Below, piece by piece: positions 1-7,100 of a stretch of 17,130 bases of DNA (within the stretch, counting starts at the first letter, position 1; each line of letters starts with the position of its first letter). Origin of the DNA: Streptococcaceae bacterium (GTDB lineage: Bacteria > Bacillota > Bacilli > Lactobacillales > Streptococcaceae); assembly GCA_009779335.1 (NCBI GenBank), contig WREM01000005.1, positions 1 to 17,130 of the forward strand. The letters are read 5' to 3'. Position numbers and translations under genes: made by a program. Under the pieces are notes generated by a model that searched no databases, was not told the origin of the DNA, and saw nothing but the letters and a program-made list of their open reading frames with translations.

Positions 1-81
1 ATCAATCAGGAAATTCAATCAGGAGATTCAATTTCAATCGGTGTCACTCACAAAAAATTAGAAATTTCTCATATTTCTTGA
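1..81 (+). CDS. Possible 3' end of a gene entering from the left (low confidence)
   Basis: The frame starting at base 1 stays open for 26 codons and ends with TGA at 79-81, reading ...SGDSISIGVTHKKLEISHIS. The codons are plausible for this genome, but an open run this short can occur by chance and I do not recognise the peptide. If it is real, its stop overlaps the -35 hexamer of the hpf promoter, with no terminator between. The alternative is plain spacer. The stretch also carries a 13-base imperfect tandem repeat (2-14 and 15-27) that is not a multiple of three, so it would not be a protein repeat. Confidence 0.25.
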   Translation: MNQEIQSGDSISIGVTHKKLEISHIS

Positions 82-106
82 AGTTAATATAAAATCATGT
101 TATAAT
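78..106 (+). promoter_or_regulatory. hpf promoter, extended -10
   Basis: -35 TTGAAG (78-83), a 17-base spacer and a perfect -10 TATAAT (101-106), preceded by TG at 98-99. This is a near-consensus sigma-A (RpoD) promoter with transcription expected to start near base 113, about 50 bases before the hpf start codon. Confidence 0.85.
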
Positions 107-164
107 TAGATTAGAAATTAAAGAAAGGACAGTGCTTGAAAGAGGGCTGTTAAAGGTAATTTTT

Positions 165-722
165 ATGATTAAATATAATATCCGTGGTGAAAATGTAGAA
201 GTAACAGAAGCTATTCGTGCCTACATCGAAGATAAAGTTGGAAAACTTGAAAAGTATTTCAATGATGGACATGAGGTAAATGCCTATGTGAATCTCAAGG
301 TTTTTGCCGATAAGACATTTAAGGTTGAAGTGACCTTGCCTGCTAAGAATGTGACGCTTCGTGCAGAGGATACTTCGCAAGATATGTATGCTTCTATTGA
401 TTTAGTTGAAGAAAAACTAGAACGTCAAATTCGCAAATATAAGACCCGTACCAACCGCCGTTCTAAAAATAATGTGCCTACAGGAATGGCTTTCACAGAT
501 GAGTTTGCTCCTTTGGCACAGACTGATGAAGTCGCAGATGATGAGGTAAAGATTGTACGTACCAAGCACATCGCACTCAAACCTATGGACGCAGAAGAAG
601 CCATTCTACAGATGGATATGCTGGGGCATGACTTCTTTATCTATACAGATGCAGAGACAAATGTACCGCACATTGTCTATCGTCGTAAGGATGGGAACCA
701 TGGGGTCATTGAAACAGAATAG
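165..722 (+). CDS. hpf: Ribosome hibernation promoting factor, long form
   Basis: A 185-residue long-form HPF, which binds the 30S decoding region and joins two 70S ribosomes into inactive 100S dimers in stationary phase or stress. Residues 1-100 form the S30AE/RaiA domain, opening MIKYNIRGENVEVTEAI and ending in a basic segment (KYKTRTNRRSK, 91-101). A linker follows. Residues about 128-185 form the C-terminal dimerisation domain, with KPMDAEEAILQMDMLGHDFF and the VPHIVYRRKDG strand. Length is typical of the Firmicutes long form. The ATG at 165 is chosen because the family starts there and AAAGG (152-156) sits 8 bases upstream; an in-frame GTG at 132 would add 11 non-family residues and has poor spacing. 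It appears monocistronic, with its own promoter and terminator. Confidence 0.95.
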   Translation: MIKYNIRGENVEVTEAIRAYIEDKVGKLEKYFNDGHEVNAYVNLKVFADKTFKVEVTLPAKNVTLRAEDTSQDMYASIDLVEEKLERQIRKYKTRTNRRSKNNVPTGMAFTDEFAPLAQTDEVADDEVKIVRTKHIALKPMDAEEAILQMDMLGHDFFIYTDAETNVPHIVYRRKDGNHGVIETE

Positions 723-728
723 AAAATT

Positions 729-754
729 AAACTTACAGAAATGTAAGTTTTTTT
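729..754 (+). terminator. Intrinsic terminator of hpf
   Basis: A 9-bp perfect stem (729-737 with 742-750), a GAAA tetraloop (738-741) and a T-run reaching 754. It ends the hpf transcript just before the manA promoter, whose upstream part overlaps the T-run. Confidence 0.9.
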
Positions 755-765
755 ATTTTCCTTTA

Positions 766-774
766 TGTTATAAT
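766..774 (+). promoter_or_regulatory. manA promoter, extended -10
   Basis: TGTTATAAT, an extended -10 with perfect hexamer at 769-774. No good -35 hexamer is present: the expected place (about 746-752) is the T-rich end of the hpf terminator. Transcription should start near 781, leaving a leader of about 28 bases containing the ribosome binding site AGAAAGGA. Confidence 0.75.
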
Positions 775-808
775 ATTTTTATAAGAAGCCAGACAGAAAG
801 GACGAAAA

Positions 809-1759
809 ATGAGTCAACCCTTATTTCTAAAATCAGTTTTACAGGAAAAAATCTGGGGTGGAAAACACCTGAGTCAATATGGGCTAGATTTGCCTTCTGA
901 CAAGGTCGGAGAATATTGGGCAATCTCTGCTCATCCCAACGGACGCTCAACCATCAAAAACGGGGAATATGCAGGACAAACCTTAGATGAACTTTATGCC
1001 AATCATCGTGAACTGTTTGGAAATTCTGATAAAGAAGTATTTCCATTATTGACAAAAATTCTTGATGCAAATGACTGGCTATCCGTGCAGGTTCATCCTG
1101 ATGATGAATATGGGCTGGCTCATGAGGGAGAGCTAGGAAAGACAGAGTGTTGGTACATTCTCTCGGCTGAACCCAACGCTGAAATCATCTATGGTCATAC
1201 CGCTAAATCAAAAGAGGAACTGACTCAGATGATCGAGTCAGCTGACTGGGATCATCTATTGACTAGAGTCAAGGTCAAGACAGGAGATTTTTTCTATGTG
1301 CCTTCAGGAACCATGCACGCCATTGGAGCAGGGATTATGGTTCTTGAGACTCAGCAATCATCAGATACCACCTACCGTGTCTATGATTTTGACCGTAAAG
1401 ACGATTCGGGCAATCTGCGTGAGTTGCACATCAAACAATCCATTGATGTACTCAATATCCCAGGAGACCAAACGCCTGATAATCAAGTCAGGACTGAAAA
1501 ATTTGAGGGTGCAGACATCACCACTCTAGTTCAATCAGACTTCTTTGACGTCTATAAATGGGACATTCATGGGCAACATGATTTTATCAAGAAAGCCATT
1601 TATACATTAGTCTCAGTGCTTGACGGGCAGGGGAATATACAAGTAGATGGACAAGAGTATCCATTGACAAAGGGAGACCACTTTATCCTTCCTAGTGATA
1701 TTGAGGCATGGACTTTATCAGGAAATATGACAATCATTGCCAGCAATCCTGAAAAATAA
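809..1759 (+). CDS. manA: Mannose-6-phosphate isomerase, class I
   Basis: A 316-residue zinc-dependent cytoplasmic isomerase that interconverts mannose 6-phosphate and fructose 6-phosphate, feeding PTS-imported mannose into glycolysis or supplying mannose for glycans. The short Firmicutes class I form is recognisable. Zinc-ligand positions are seen as VQVHPDDEYG (H96), GKTECWYIL (E113) and SGTMHAIGAG (H170). The active-site arginine lies in TYRVYDFDR (R190). The second half is a cupin-like barrel. The start at 809 is preceded by AGAAAGGA at a suitable distance and the N-terminus (MSQPLFLKSVLQEKIWGGKHL) fits the family. It is a single-gene unit between two terminators. Nothing in the sequence ties it to the neighbouring surface locus. 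Confidence 0.96.
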   Translation: MSQPLFLKSVLQEKIWGGKHLSQYGLDLPSDKVGEYWAISAHPNGRSTIKNGEYAGQTLDELYANHRELFGNSDKEVFPLLTKILDANDWLSVQVHPDDEYGLAHEGELGKTECWYILSAEPNAEIIYGHTAKSKEELTQMIESADWDHLLTRVKVKTGDFFYVPSGTMHAIGAGIMVLETQQSSDTTYRVYDFDRKDDSGNLRELHIKQSIDVLNIPGDQTPDNQVRTEKFEGADITTLVQSDFFDVYKWDIHGQHDFIKKAIYTLVSVLDGQGNIQVDGQEYPLTKGDHFILPSDIEAWTLSGNMTIIASNPEK

Positions 1760-1760
1760 G

Positions 1761-1799
1761 AAAACACTCTAAAATACTCTATTTATGAAGTGTTTTTTT
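1761..1799 (+). terminator. Intrinsic terminator of manA
   Basis: AAACACT (1762-1768) pairs with AGTGTTT (1789-1795), an inner AAATA/TATTT pairing closes part of the interior, and a run of seven T follows. The stem has an internal loop, so it is less compact than the hpf terminator. Confidence 0.75.
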
Positions 1800-1831
1800 A
1801 TTTATAAAATTTTATTTTATTTGCAAAGGGC

Positions 1832-1860
1832 TTGTTTTTTTTTTGAGAATAAGTTAATAT
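1832..1860 (+). promoter_or_regulatory. Weak candidate promoter for the WxL locus
   Basis: TTGTTT (1832-1837), a 17-base spacer and TAATAT (1855-1860) upstream of the DUF916 gene. Both hexamers are 4/6 matches and the region is very T-rich, so other placements are possible. A promoter is needed here because the manA terminator lies upstream. Confidence 0.4.
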
Positions 1861-1865
1861 ATGGA

Positions 1866-1881
1866 ATGAAAAGTTTTTCAT
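1866..1881 (+). repeat. 16-base inverted repeat before the WxL locus
   Basis: ATGAAAA-GT-TTTTCAT, a perfect 7-bp inverted repeat with a 2-base centre, lying between the candidate promoter and the ribosome binding site AGAAAGG of the DUF916 gene. The 2-base loop is too tight for a good RNA hairpin, so a DNA operator is the more natural reading. I do not recognise a known repressor site. Confidence 0.4.
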
Positions 1882-1895
1882 AAGAAAGGTAAAAA

Positions 1896-3110
1896 ATGAA
1901 GAAGTTAAGAAACCTAATAATCGTTGCCCTATCTGTCCTTTTATTGATTGGTGGAGTCCAATCTGCAAAAGCAGATGAAATTGCATTTTCAGTAGATCCC
2001 AATATTCCAGCTAACCAAGCAGAAGCAGGTTCTGGATATTTCAATCTACTCATGAACCCAGGTCAAAAGCAGACTGTAACAGTCAAGTTGACTAATTCTA
2101 CAAATAAAAAAGTTACTGTTGAATCAAGCATTTCTAGTGCGACAACGAATATCAATGGTTTAGTCGAATACTCTAAGAATGGACTTAAACCTGACAGCAG
2201 TCTTAAATATAATATCGCAGACTATGCCAAAGTTCCAGCAGAAACTGTATTGCAACCTAACACAAGCACTACAGTCAATATCGATGTAACGATGCCATCA
2301 GCAAGCTTCAAAGGACTCATCGCTGGAGGAATTACATTTAAACAAAAATCCTCTGAGACAGATCAAAAAAATAATGATCAAGGTTTCGCCATCAAAAATG
2401 AGTACCAATATGTAGTTGCACTATTGATGCGTCAAGATAAAGGTAACCTTGCTCCAGATTTGAAGCTTAATACTGTAGAAGCTAATCAAGTCAACTCTCG
2501 TAATGTCATCAATGCTAACTTGCAAAACCCTGCCATGTCATATCTTAACAACATGAACGTGGATGCTAAAGTTACAGGAATTACAGATAAAAGCTTGAGT
2601 TACAGCTATGCTAATTCTGCAATGCAAATGGCACCAAACACAAACTTCAATCTCCCTATCCCAGTATCTATCATGGGAGCTATCCAAAATGGACAATTCT
2701 CAAAACCTATTAAAGCAGGGAGATATCATCTTGATATGACCGTTTATGGTCAAAAAGATGCTAACGGGAAATATGAAACAACAGTCAATAACAAACCTGT
2801 CAAATATGACTACAAATGGACATTTGGTAAAGACTTTGAAGTCACAGCACAACAAGCTAAAGACCTCAATGCCAATGACCTAACTGTACAAAAAGACAAC
2901 ACATGGCTTTACCTTCTCATCGCAGCAGGAGTGCTTCTCTTACTCGCACTTATCTTGTTCTTCTTACTTCTCAGACGTCGTAAGAAAAATGCAAAAGAAG
3001 ATGCAAAAACAGCATCAGCATCAACTGCAGAAGCAGATGAATTGAAGGCTAAGCTTGCTGAAATGGAAGAAAAATTAAAGGCAGCTGAAAACAATGAAAG
3101 CCCAGAATAA
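1896..3110 (+). CDS. WxL-interacting protein (DUF916/DUF3324), CscA-like
   Basis: A 404-residue membrane-anchored extracellular protein. The signal peptide (1-26, cleavage probably after AKA) precedes a DUF916 domain, described as peptidoglycan-binding, with GYFNLLMNPGQKQTVTVKLT, SATTNINGLVEYS and SFKGLIAGGITF. A DUF3324 domain follows at about 165-325 (NLQNPAMSYLNNMNVDAKVT; IKAGRYHLDMTVYG), the part known to contact WxL proteins. One TM helix spans about 337-359. After RRRKK comes a cytoplasmic tail of about 45 residues, whose ADELKAKLAEMEEKLKAAEN stretch shows a short coiled-coil heptad pattern. The start is fixed by AGAAAGG about six bases upstream and by the signal peptide. It is the first gene of the surface locus and overlaps the sortase gene, so the two are probably translated together. 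It should tether the WxL proteins encoded downstream. Confidence 0.93.
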   Translation: MKKLRNLIIVALSVLLLIGGVQSAKADEIAFSVDPNIPANQAEAGSGYFNLLMNPGQKQTVTVKLTNSTNKKVTVESSISSATTNINGLVEYSKNGLKPDSSLKYNIADYAKVPAETVLQPNTSTTVNIDVTMPSASFKGLIAGGITFKQKSSETDQKNNDQGFAIKNEYQYVVALLMRQDKGNLAPDLKLNTVEANQVNSRNVINANLQNPAMSYLNNMNVDAKVTGITDKSLSYSYANSAMQMAPNTNFNLPIPVSIMGAIQNGQFSKPIKAGRYHLDMTVYGQKDANGKYETTVNNKPVKYDYKWTFGKDFEVTAQQAKDLNANDLTVQKDNTWLYLLIAAGVLLLLALILFFLLLRRRKKNAKEDAKTASASTAEADELKAKLAEMEEKLKAAENNESPE

Positions 3111-3909
3111 AGAAAAAAAGAAAATGAACACCAGAAACCTCCCGCTGAAAGTCGGGATTTCTGTTATTCTCTTGATTACAGTGATTGTAGCTGCAGCCCC
3201 CTTCTTCAAGTATTTCATGATAGCGACCAGTCAACAGTTTACTAGCGTTGCCATTCATGACAAGATGCCTGATAAAATCCAAGCCCCACAGGATGTCCAA
3301 CCTCCGACGGTCAAGGATATTATCTCGGGTGTAGGACCTGCTCGCAACTCTGATGGGACAGAGAATCTCTATGCTGTGGGTGAGATAGTCATCCCCAAAG
3401 TCTCTATCGGACAACCTGTCTATGCAGGATTGACTCCTGTTAATATGGTGCGAGGAACAGTGGATTTATTCCCGGGTCGTGACCCTGATAAGCAAACGCC
3501 GGTCATTATCGGACATCATGTCCTTTACTATAACTGGGGGAATTGGCTCCTCTTTGGTGGAGTTCAACAGCTTAAGGCTAACGATGATGTCTATCTGCGT
3601 TACATGAACAGATATTATGCCTACAAGGTAGAAAGCAATGTCACCATCAAAGATACAGAGGTTAATCGTCTGGCAGATAAAGGTCCTGACTATCTCATCT
3701 TGGTTACTTGTAATCAAGCGACCACTACACCTTATCGAGTGCTAGTTACAGCCAAAAAAGTGGGAAGCATCGACAGCAAGACCTATGACCAACAAATCAA
3801 TAAACTTAATGATAAATCACTCTCACGTTATCTCCTTACTTTCGTGCTTCCTATCCTTATCTTACTCATCCTTCTCTTCTTTTTTGTGAGATTAGTCTGG
3901 AGATTATAA
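3094..3909 (+). CDS. Sortase, class A-like with two TM segments
   Basis: A membrane-bound transpeptidase that cleaves an LPxTG-type signal and links the protein to the cell wall. N-terminal TM at about 18-37, catalytic beta-barrel at about 90-225, and a second TM at about 245-267 with a short VRLVWRL end. Catalytic residues are visible as IIGHH (H141 or H142), YLILVTCNQ (C206) and TPYRVLVTAKK (R215). The sequence after the cysteine resembles class A, but the C-terminal TM is a class C trait; I see no DPF/DPW lid motif typical of pilin polymerases. Two starts are possible: ATG 3094, overlapping the previous gene by 17 bases, or ATG 3124, 14 bases after its stop; neither has a strong ribosome binding site. 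The likely substrate is the small LPNTG/IPDTG protein at 8379. A strong terminator follows. Confidence 0.9.
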   Translation: MKAQNKEKKKMNTRNLPLKVGISVILLITVIVAAAPFFKYFMIATSQQFTSVAIHDKMPDKIQAPQDVQPPTVKDIISGVGPARNSDGTENLYAVGEIVIPKVSIGQPVYAGLTPVNMVRGTVDLFPGRDPDKQTPVIIGHHVLYYNWGNWLLFGGVQQLKANDDVYLRYMNRYYAYKVESNVTIKDTEVNRLADKGPDYLILVTCNQATTTPYRVLVTAKKVGSIDSKTYDQQINKLNDKSLSRYLLTFVLPILILLILLFFFVRLVWRL

Positions 3910-3911
3910 TA

Positions 3912-3943
3912 AAATATCCTTGCCTTAGGTAAGGATATTTTTT
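3912..3943 (+). terminator. Intrinsic terminator after the sortase gene
   Basis: A 13-bp stem (3912-3924 with 3928-3940, one G-U pair), a TTA loop and six T. It is strong, so the DUF916-sortase pair and the giant WxL gene are probably separate transcription units. Confidence 0.92.
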
Positions 3944-4000
3944 ATATTAAATGTTACAAAACATTAAGGAGATTAAAGAGTATGCAAAATTCTGACAATT

Positions 4001-4014
4001 TGTAAACGACTGCA
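4001..4014 (+). promoter_or_regulatory. Candidate cre site (CcpA binding)
   Basis: TGTAAACGACTGCA matches 12 of 14 positions of the general cre consensus TGWAANCGNTNWCA, including the central CG and the TGTAAA half. Its centre is about 91 bases upstream of the predicted start of transcription of the giant WxL gene, a distance at which CcpA usually activates rather than represses. This is a match by eye; chance matches of this quality occur in AT-rich DNA. Confidence 0.45.
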
Positions 4015-4034
4015 AATAAAGACTCTAGAGGTTC

Positions 4035-4045
4035 GGGGAGGGGGG
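4035..4045 (+). other. G-rich run in the upstream region of the giant WxL gene
   Basis: GGGG-A-GGGGGG, with a further GG at 4030-4031, inside an otherwise AT-rich spacer, 18 bases upstream of the -35 hexamer. It is the longest G-run I see in the window. It could form at most a two-layer G-quadruplex. Confidence 0.6.
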
Positions 4046-4062
4046 TAAAAATAATTTCAATC

Positions 4063-4092
4063 TTGATTTTTTGTCATATTTTAAGGTATAAT
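4063..4092 (+). promoter_or_regulatory. Promoter of the giant WxL gene
   Basis: -35 TTGATT (4063-4068), 18-base spacer, -10 TATAAT (4087-4092). Expected start near 4099, giving a leader of about 60 bases that can fold weakly (CAAAAATT near 4114 with AAATTTTG ending near 4143) just ahead of the ribosome binding site. The rest of the 3944-4140 gap holds the cre-like site, the G-run and no gene. Confidence 0.7.
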
Positions 4093-4161
4093 TAAGACAT
4101 GCTCAAATAAAATGCAAAAATTATTATTTGGTAGCAAATTTTGAGGAAAGGAGGAAAATCG

Positions 4162-7100
4162 ATGAGGAAAAAGACTTTATTGAAGACGCTTATCGTCATG
4201 GGTCTCATGGCATTAGCTCCTATGAGTAATCTGTCAGCTGTTCAAAAGGACATCAATGCTGGAGATGTCAGTCTATCTACGGTAAACAAAGCCTTTGCAC
4301 CTTCCAGTGCAGATGCCCTAAGTTTCCAACGTGGACTCACAGCTCCATCTCGTCCTGCCATGGTTGATCCGACTATCTCTGATGCAGCGTCGCCTACAAC
4401 CTTTGGGTATCAAAACTCAATCGCTAGTTCTTTGACTGCTGCTCAGAAGACACAGATTGTGCTATTCTCGGCTACGTCTGCGACAGGTGCGTTGACTGTG
4501 CAATATTCAGGTGCTGTATCATCAGCTAATCTGAATACTGCGACTAATAAAATATATACAAATAATAACAAAGCTTTAGACTATGTCTTGTATATCGGTG
4601 GGAATGTTACAGCTCCTCCCTATTGGTCATCACAGTTTTCGAACAATAGCACAAACTTTGAAGCTATGAATAACCGTGCGAAATCTATTACAATTATTAA
4701 TAGTCCAAGTGATTCTTTAACAACCGGAGCTAATAAAGCTTCAGATAGTTATACATTTACATTCCCTAAGGGAACTAATACAGCTGCTAATGGAGAACCT
4801 GAGATTTATCTGGGATGTAATACGGTCTTCCGTAACTTCACCTTCCAATCTGATACTGCCACACCAGCAGGAACTGCATTTGGAACTGCAGGTGCAGGTA
4901 AAGTTACTATCTATGGTCAAGGGAATAAACTTGCCTTAGCAGGTGGTTCTTGGTGTCTCTCAACACTTAATGTGACTGGAGGAACTAAGAACGATAACTT
5001 GACTTTCAATGGAACTATTGGTAACCATGGAGCTGGTCAAGCGGGTACTAATGTTTGGGTAGCTTCTACAGGAAACTGTGGGACTCAGATTGGTGGTGGT
5101 ATTGACGACTGGTCTGGTTCTATCCAAGGAGATCTTCATACTACTGTAGTAGGTGTGGGTTCAGGTGGTATTTCTACTATTGCAGGAGCTCAAACAGGTT
5201 CTGGAGGTGCTACTATTACTGGTAGTGTCTATACAGATGTTCGTATTGCACAGACAAGTACTGGGAATGCGACACCAACTGTTGGAGCAATCTGGGGTGG
5301 GGGTAATGCCGTCCCTAGTATTACAGGAAGTATTCATACAACTGTGAATTCTACTCTACCAGTTACCTATTCACAAATTCTTGGGGGTTCAAACTCTGCA
5401 GGAAATCAATCTACAGGAGCAACAGCTTCTATAGTCAGTGGTTCTATCTACACTAAACTTGCAGGTCAAGGGAAGTGGGCTGGGCCACAAGGTTACTTTG
5501 TAGGTGCCGGACGTTCTGCCACAGTAGGTGCCACAGGTAATACTGGCGTAGCCATCTATAATGACTATGATACATCACAGTTTACAGGTGGAGATGCCAT
5601 CTTTACAGGTGGGATTGGTCGACAATATACGACTGCTGCTGGTTCTTCTAGTGGAACTATCAATGGTGGGATTGTCAACTACATCAAGTCAGGTTACAAG
5701 ACAGGACGTGTCATTGGAGTATCTGGTTCAGCAGGTATGGATATGTGGACAATGAATGCTAACGCATCAGGAATCACAAATACATCTTCTTGGACTTATA
5801 CACCAACGCAAGCCGAAGTCAATGCCTATCTCAATACGACCCCTGCGGCTGCAGACACTAAGATAGCTGCCAATGCAGATGCCAAAGTATCCGCGACCTA
5901 CGGGAATGTCTATACTTGGGAACAATCAGGTGTCATGTCTGTGCCAAGCTTAAACGCTAACTTTGGAGATACTACAGCCTCTTATACTCGTGGTGGTGGA
6001 TTCAATGGTTATATCAAAGGAAACACTACTGTTGAGCTAGGAACAGCCAATGCCACACCTACCACTGTAGGTGGAGCAGGACTGGTTACTGCTGCAGGTT
6101 GGGATGATACCAATGCAGGAACTGCCAACTATCCATTAAGCTCAAATAGTGCGACTTACAAGTCACAACTTGCTAACATTGCTAACTACAAGGTTATGGG
6201 TGGTGGTGGAACCACTGGCTCAGGTTCATCATTAGGATACTTCCAAACAGGTCAAGCCACTGTTATTCAAAATAACGTAGCTGCTGGATCTATCTTTGGT
6301 GGGAACGCTTCTGGTATTCTCAATGGTTCATCTTATAACCAAATCAATGCGGGTATCACTGGTATGTCTGCTGGTGGTGGATTCCAAGACCTCGCTCAAT
6401 TAGGTGATGCTCAGCTTGATTTCAACAATGGTCAAGTGGATAATCAAACTATTGCAGCAGGGTTCAACTCTATGGGACTTTCAGGGAATGCGACAGCTAA
6501 CCTGCTTGCCCCTGCAGTTCAAAACGGTAACGTCTATGGATTCTATGGTAATACTGGAAACATCGTCAAAGGAAACACAACTGTAAACATTACAGATTCA
6601 ATCCTTAACGGTGTGCCAGGAGCACCAGGAGCAAGGAATAGAGCTTTGAATGCAAGTTTGAATAGTACTGGTCTTTCTAAAGACTTAATATCTAAGAGTG
6701 ACCTCAACCGTGCGATAGGATTCCAAAAAATCATATCAGGTGGAGGATCTGCTGGATCAGTCAGAGGAAATGCCAACCTTAACCTCAGCATCACTCCCGC
6801 ATCGCAAACAGGTATATTACCTGGTCAAACAGCGATTGCAGGAGCAGGTGATGTCGGTCAAGGTGGTGGTGTCGGTTCTGGTGCTACTAATAGTACAAAC
6901 TTGAACCTTCAAGTTTCTAAAACCTTTGCACAAACTGGATTCTTAAATTCTGCGACTATCTTCGGTGATGCATCAACTGGTGTAGATACGAAAATCGGAA
7001 ACAATAATATTACAGTCAATGCCATCAAAAATGATGGAGTCAATGGTGACTTTGCTCAAGAAATCTTGGCAACGAACTATAACATTGCAAGTTCTGGGGG

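Noticed and set aside
150..380. Open frame on the minus strand inside hpf
   Set aside because: It is antisense to a conserved gene, and its hydrophobic, low-complexity product arises from the opposite-strand codons.
3049..3414. Open frame on the minus strand opposite the sortase and DUF916 gene ends
   Set aside because: It lies antisense to two well-supported genes, has no recognisable family and no convincing ribosome binding site.
3950..3965. Inverted repeat AATGTT-ACAA-AACATT after the sortase terminator
   Set aside because: A 6-bp AT-rich dyad is expected by chance in such DNA and it is far from any promoter.
3982..4005. Seven-codon frame (MQNSDNL) with AAGGAG 10 bases upstream, a possible leader peptide
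   Set aside because: It lies between a terminator and the next promoter, so no transcript is expected to carry it, and its peptide holds no regulatory codon run.
4141..4161. TTG at 4141 as the start of the giant WxL gene
   Set aside because: The extra seven codons cover the ribosome binding site AAAGGAGG itself, and the signal peptide begins properly at 4162.
5113..6790. Repetitive tract in the giant gene considered as a CRISPR or recent tandem duplication
   Set aside because: Repeats are conserved only at the protein level, with irregular spacing and divergent DNA, inside a continuous reading frame.
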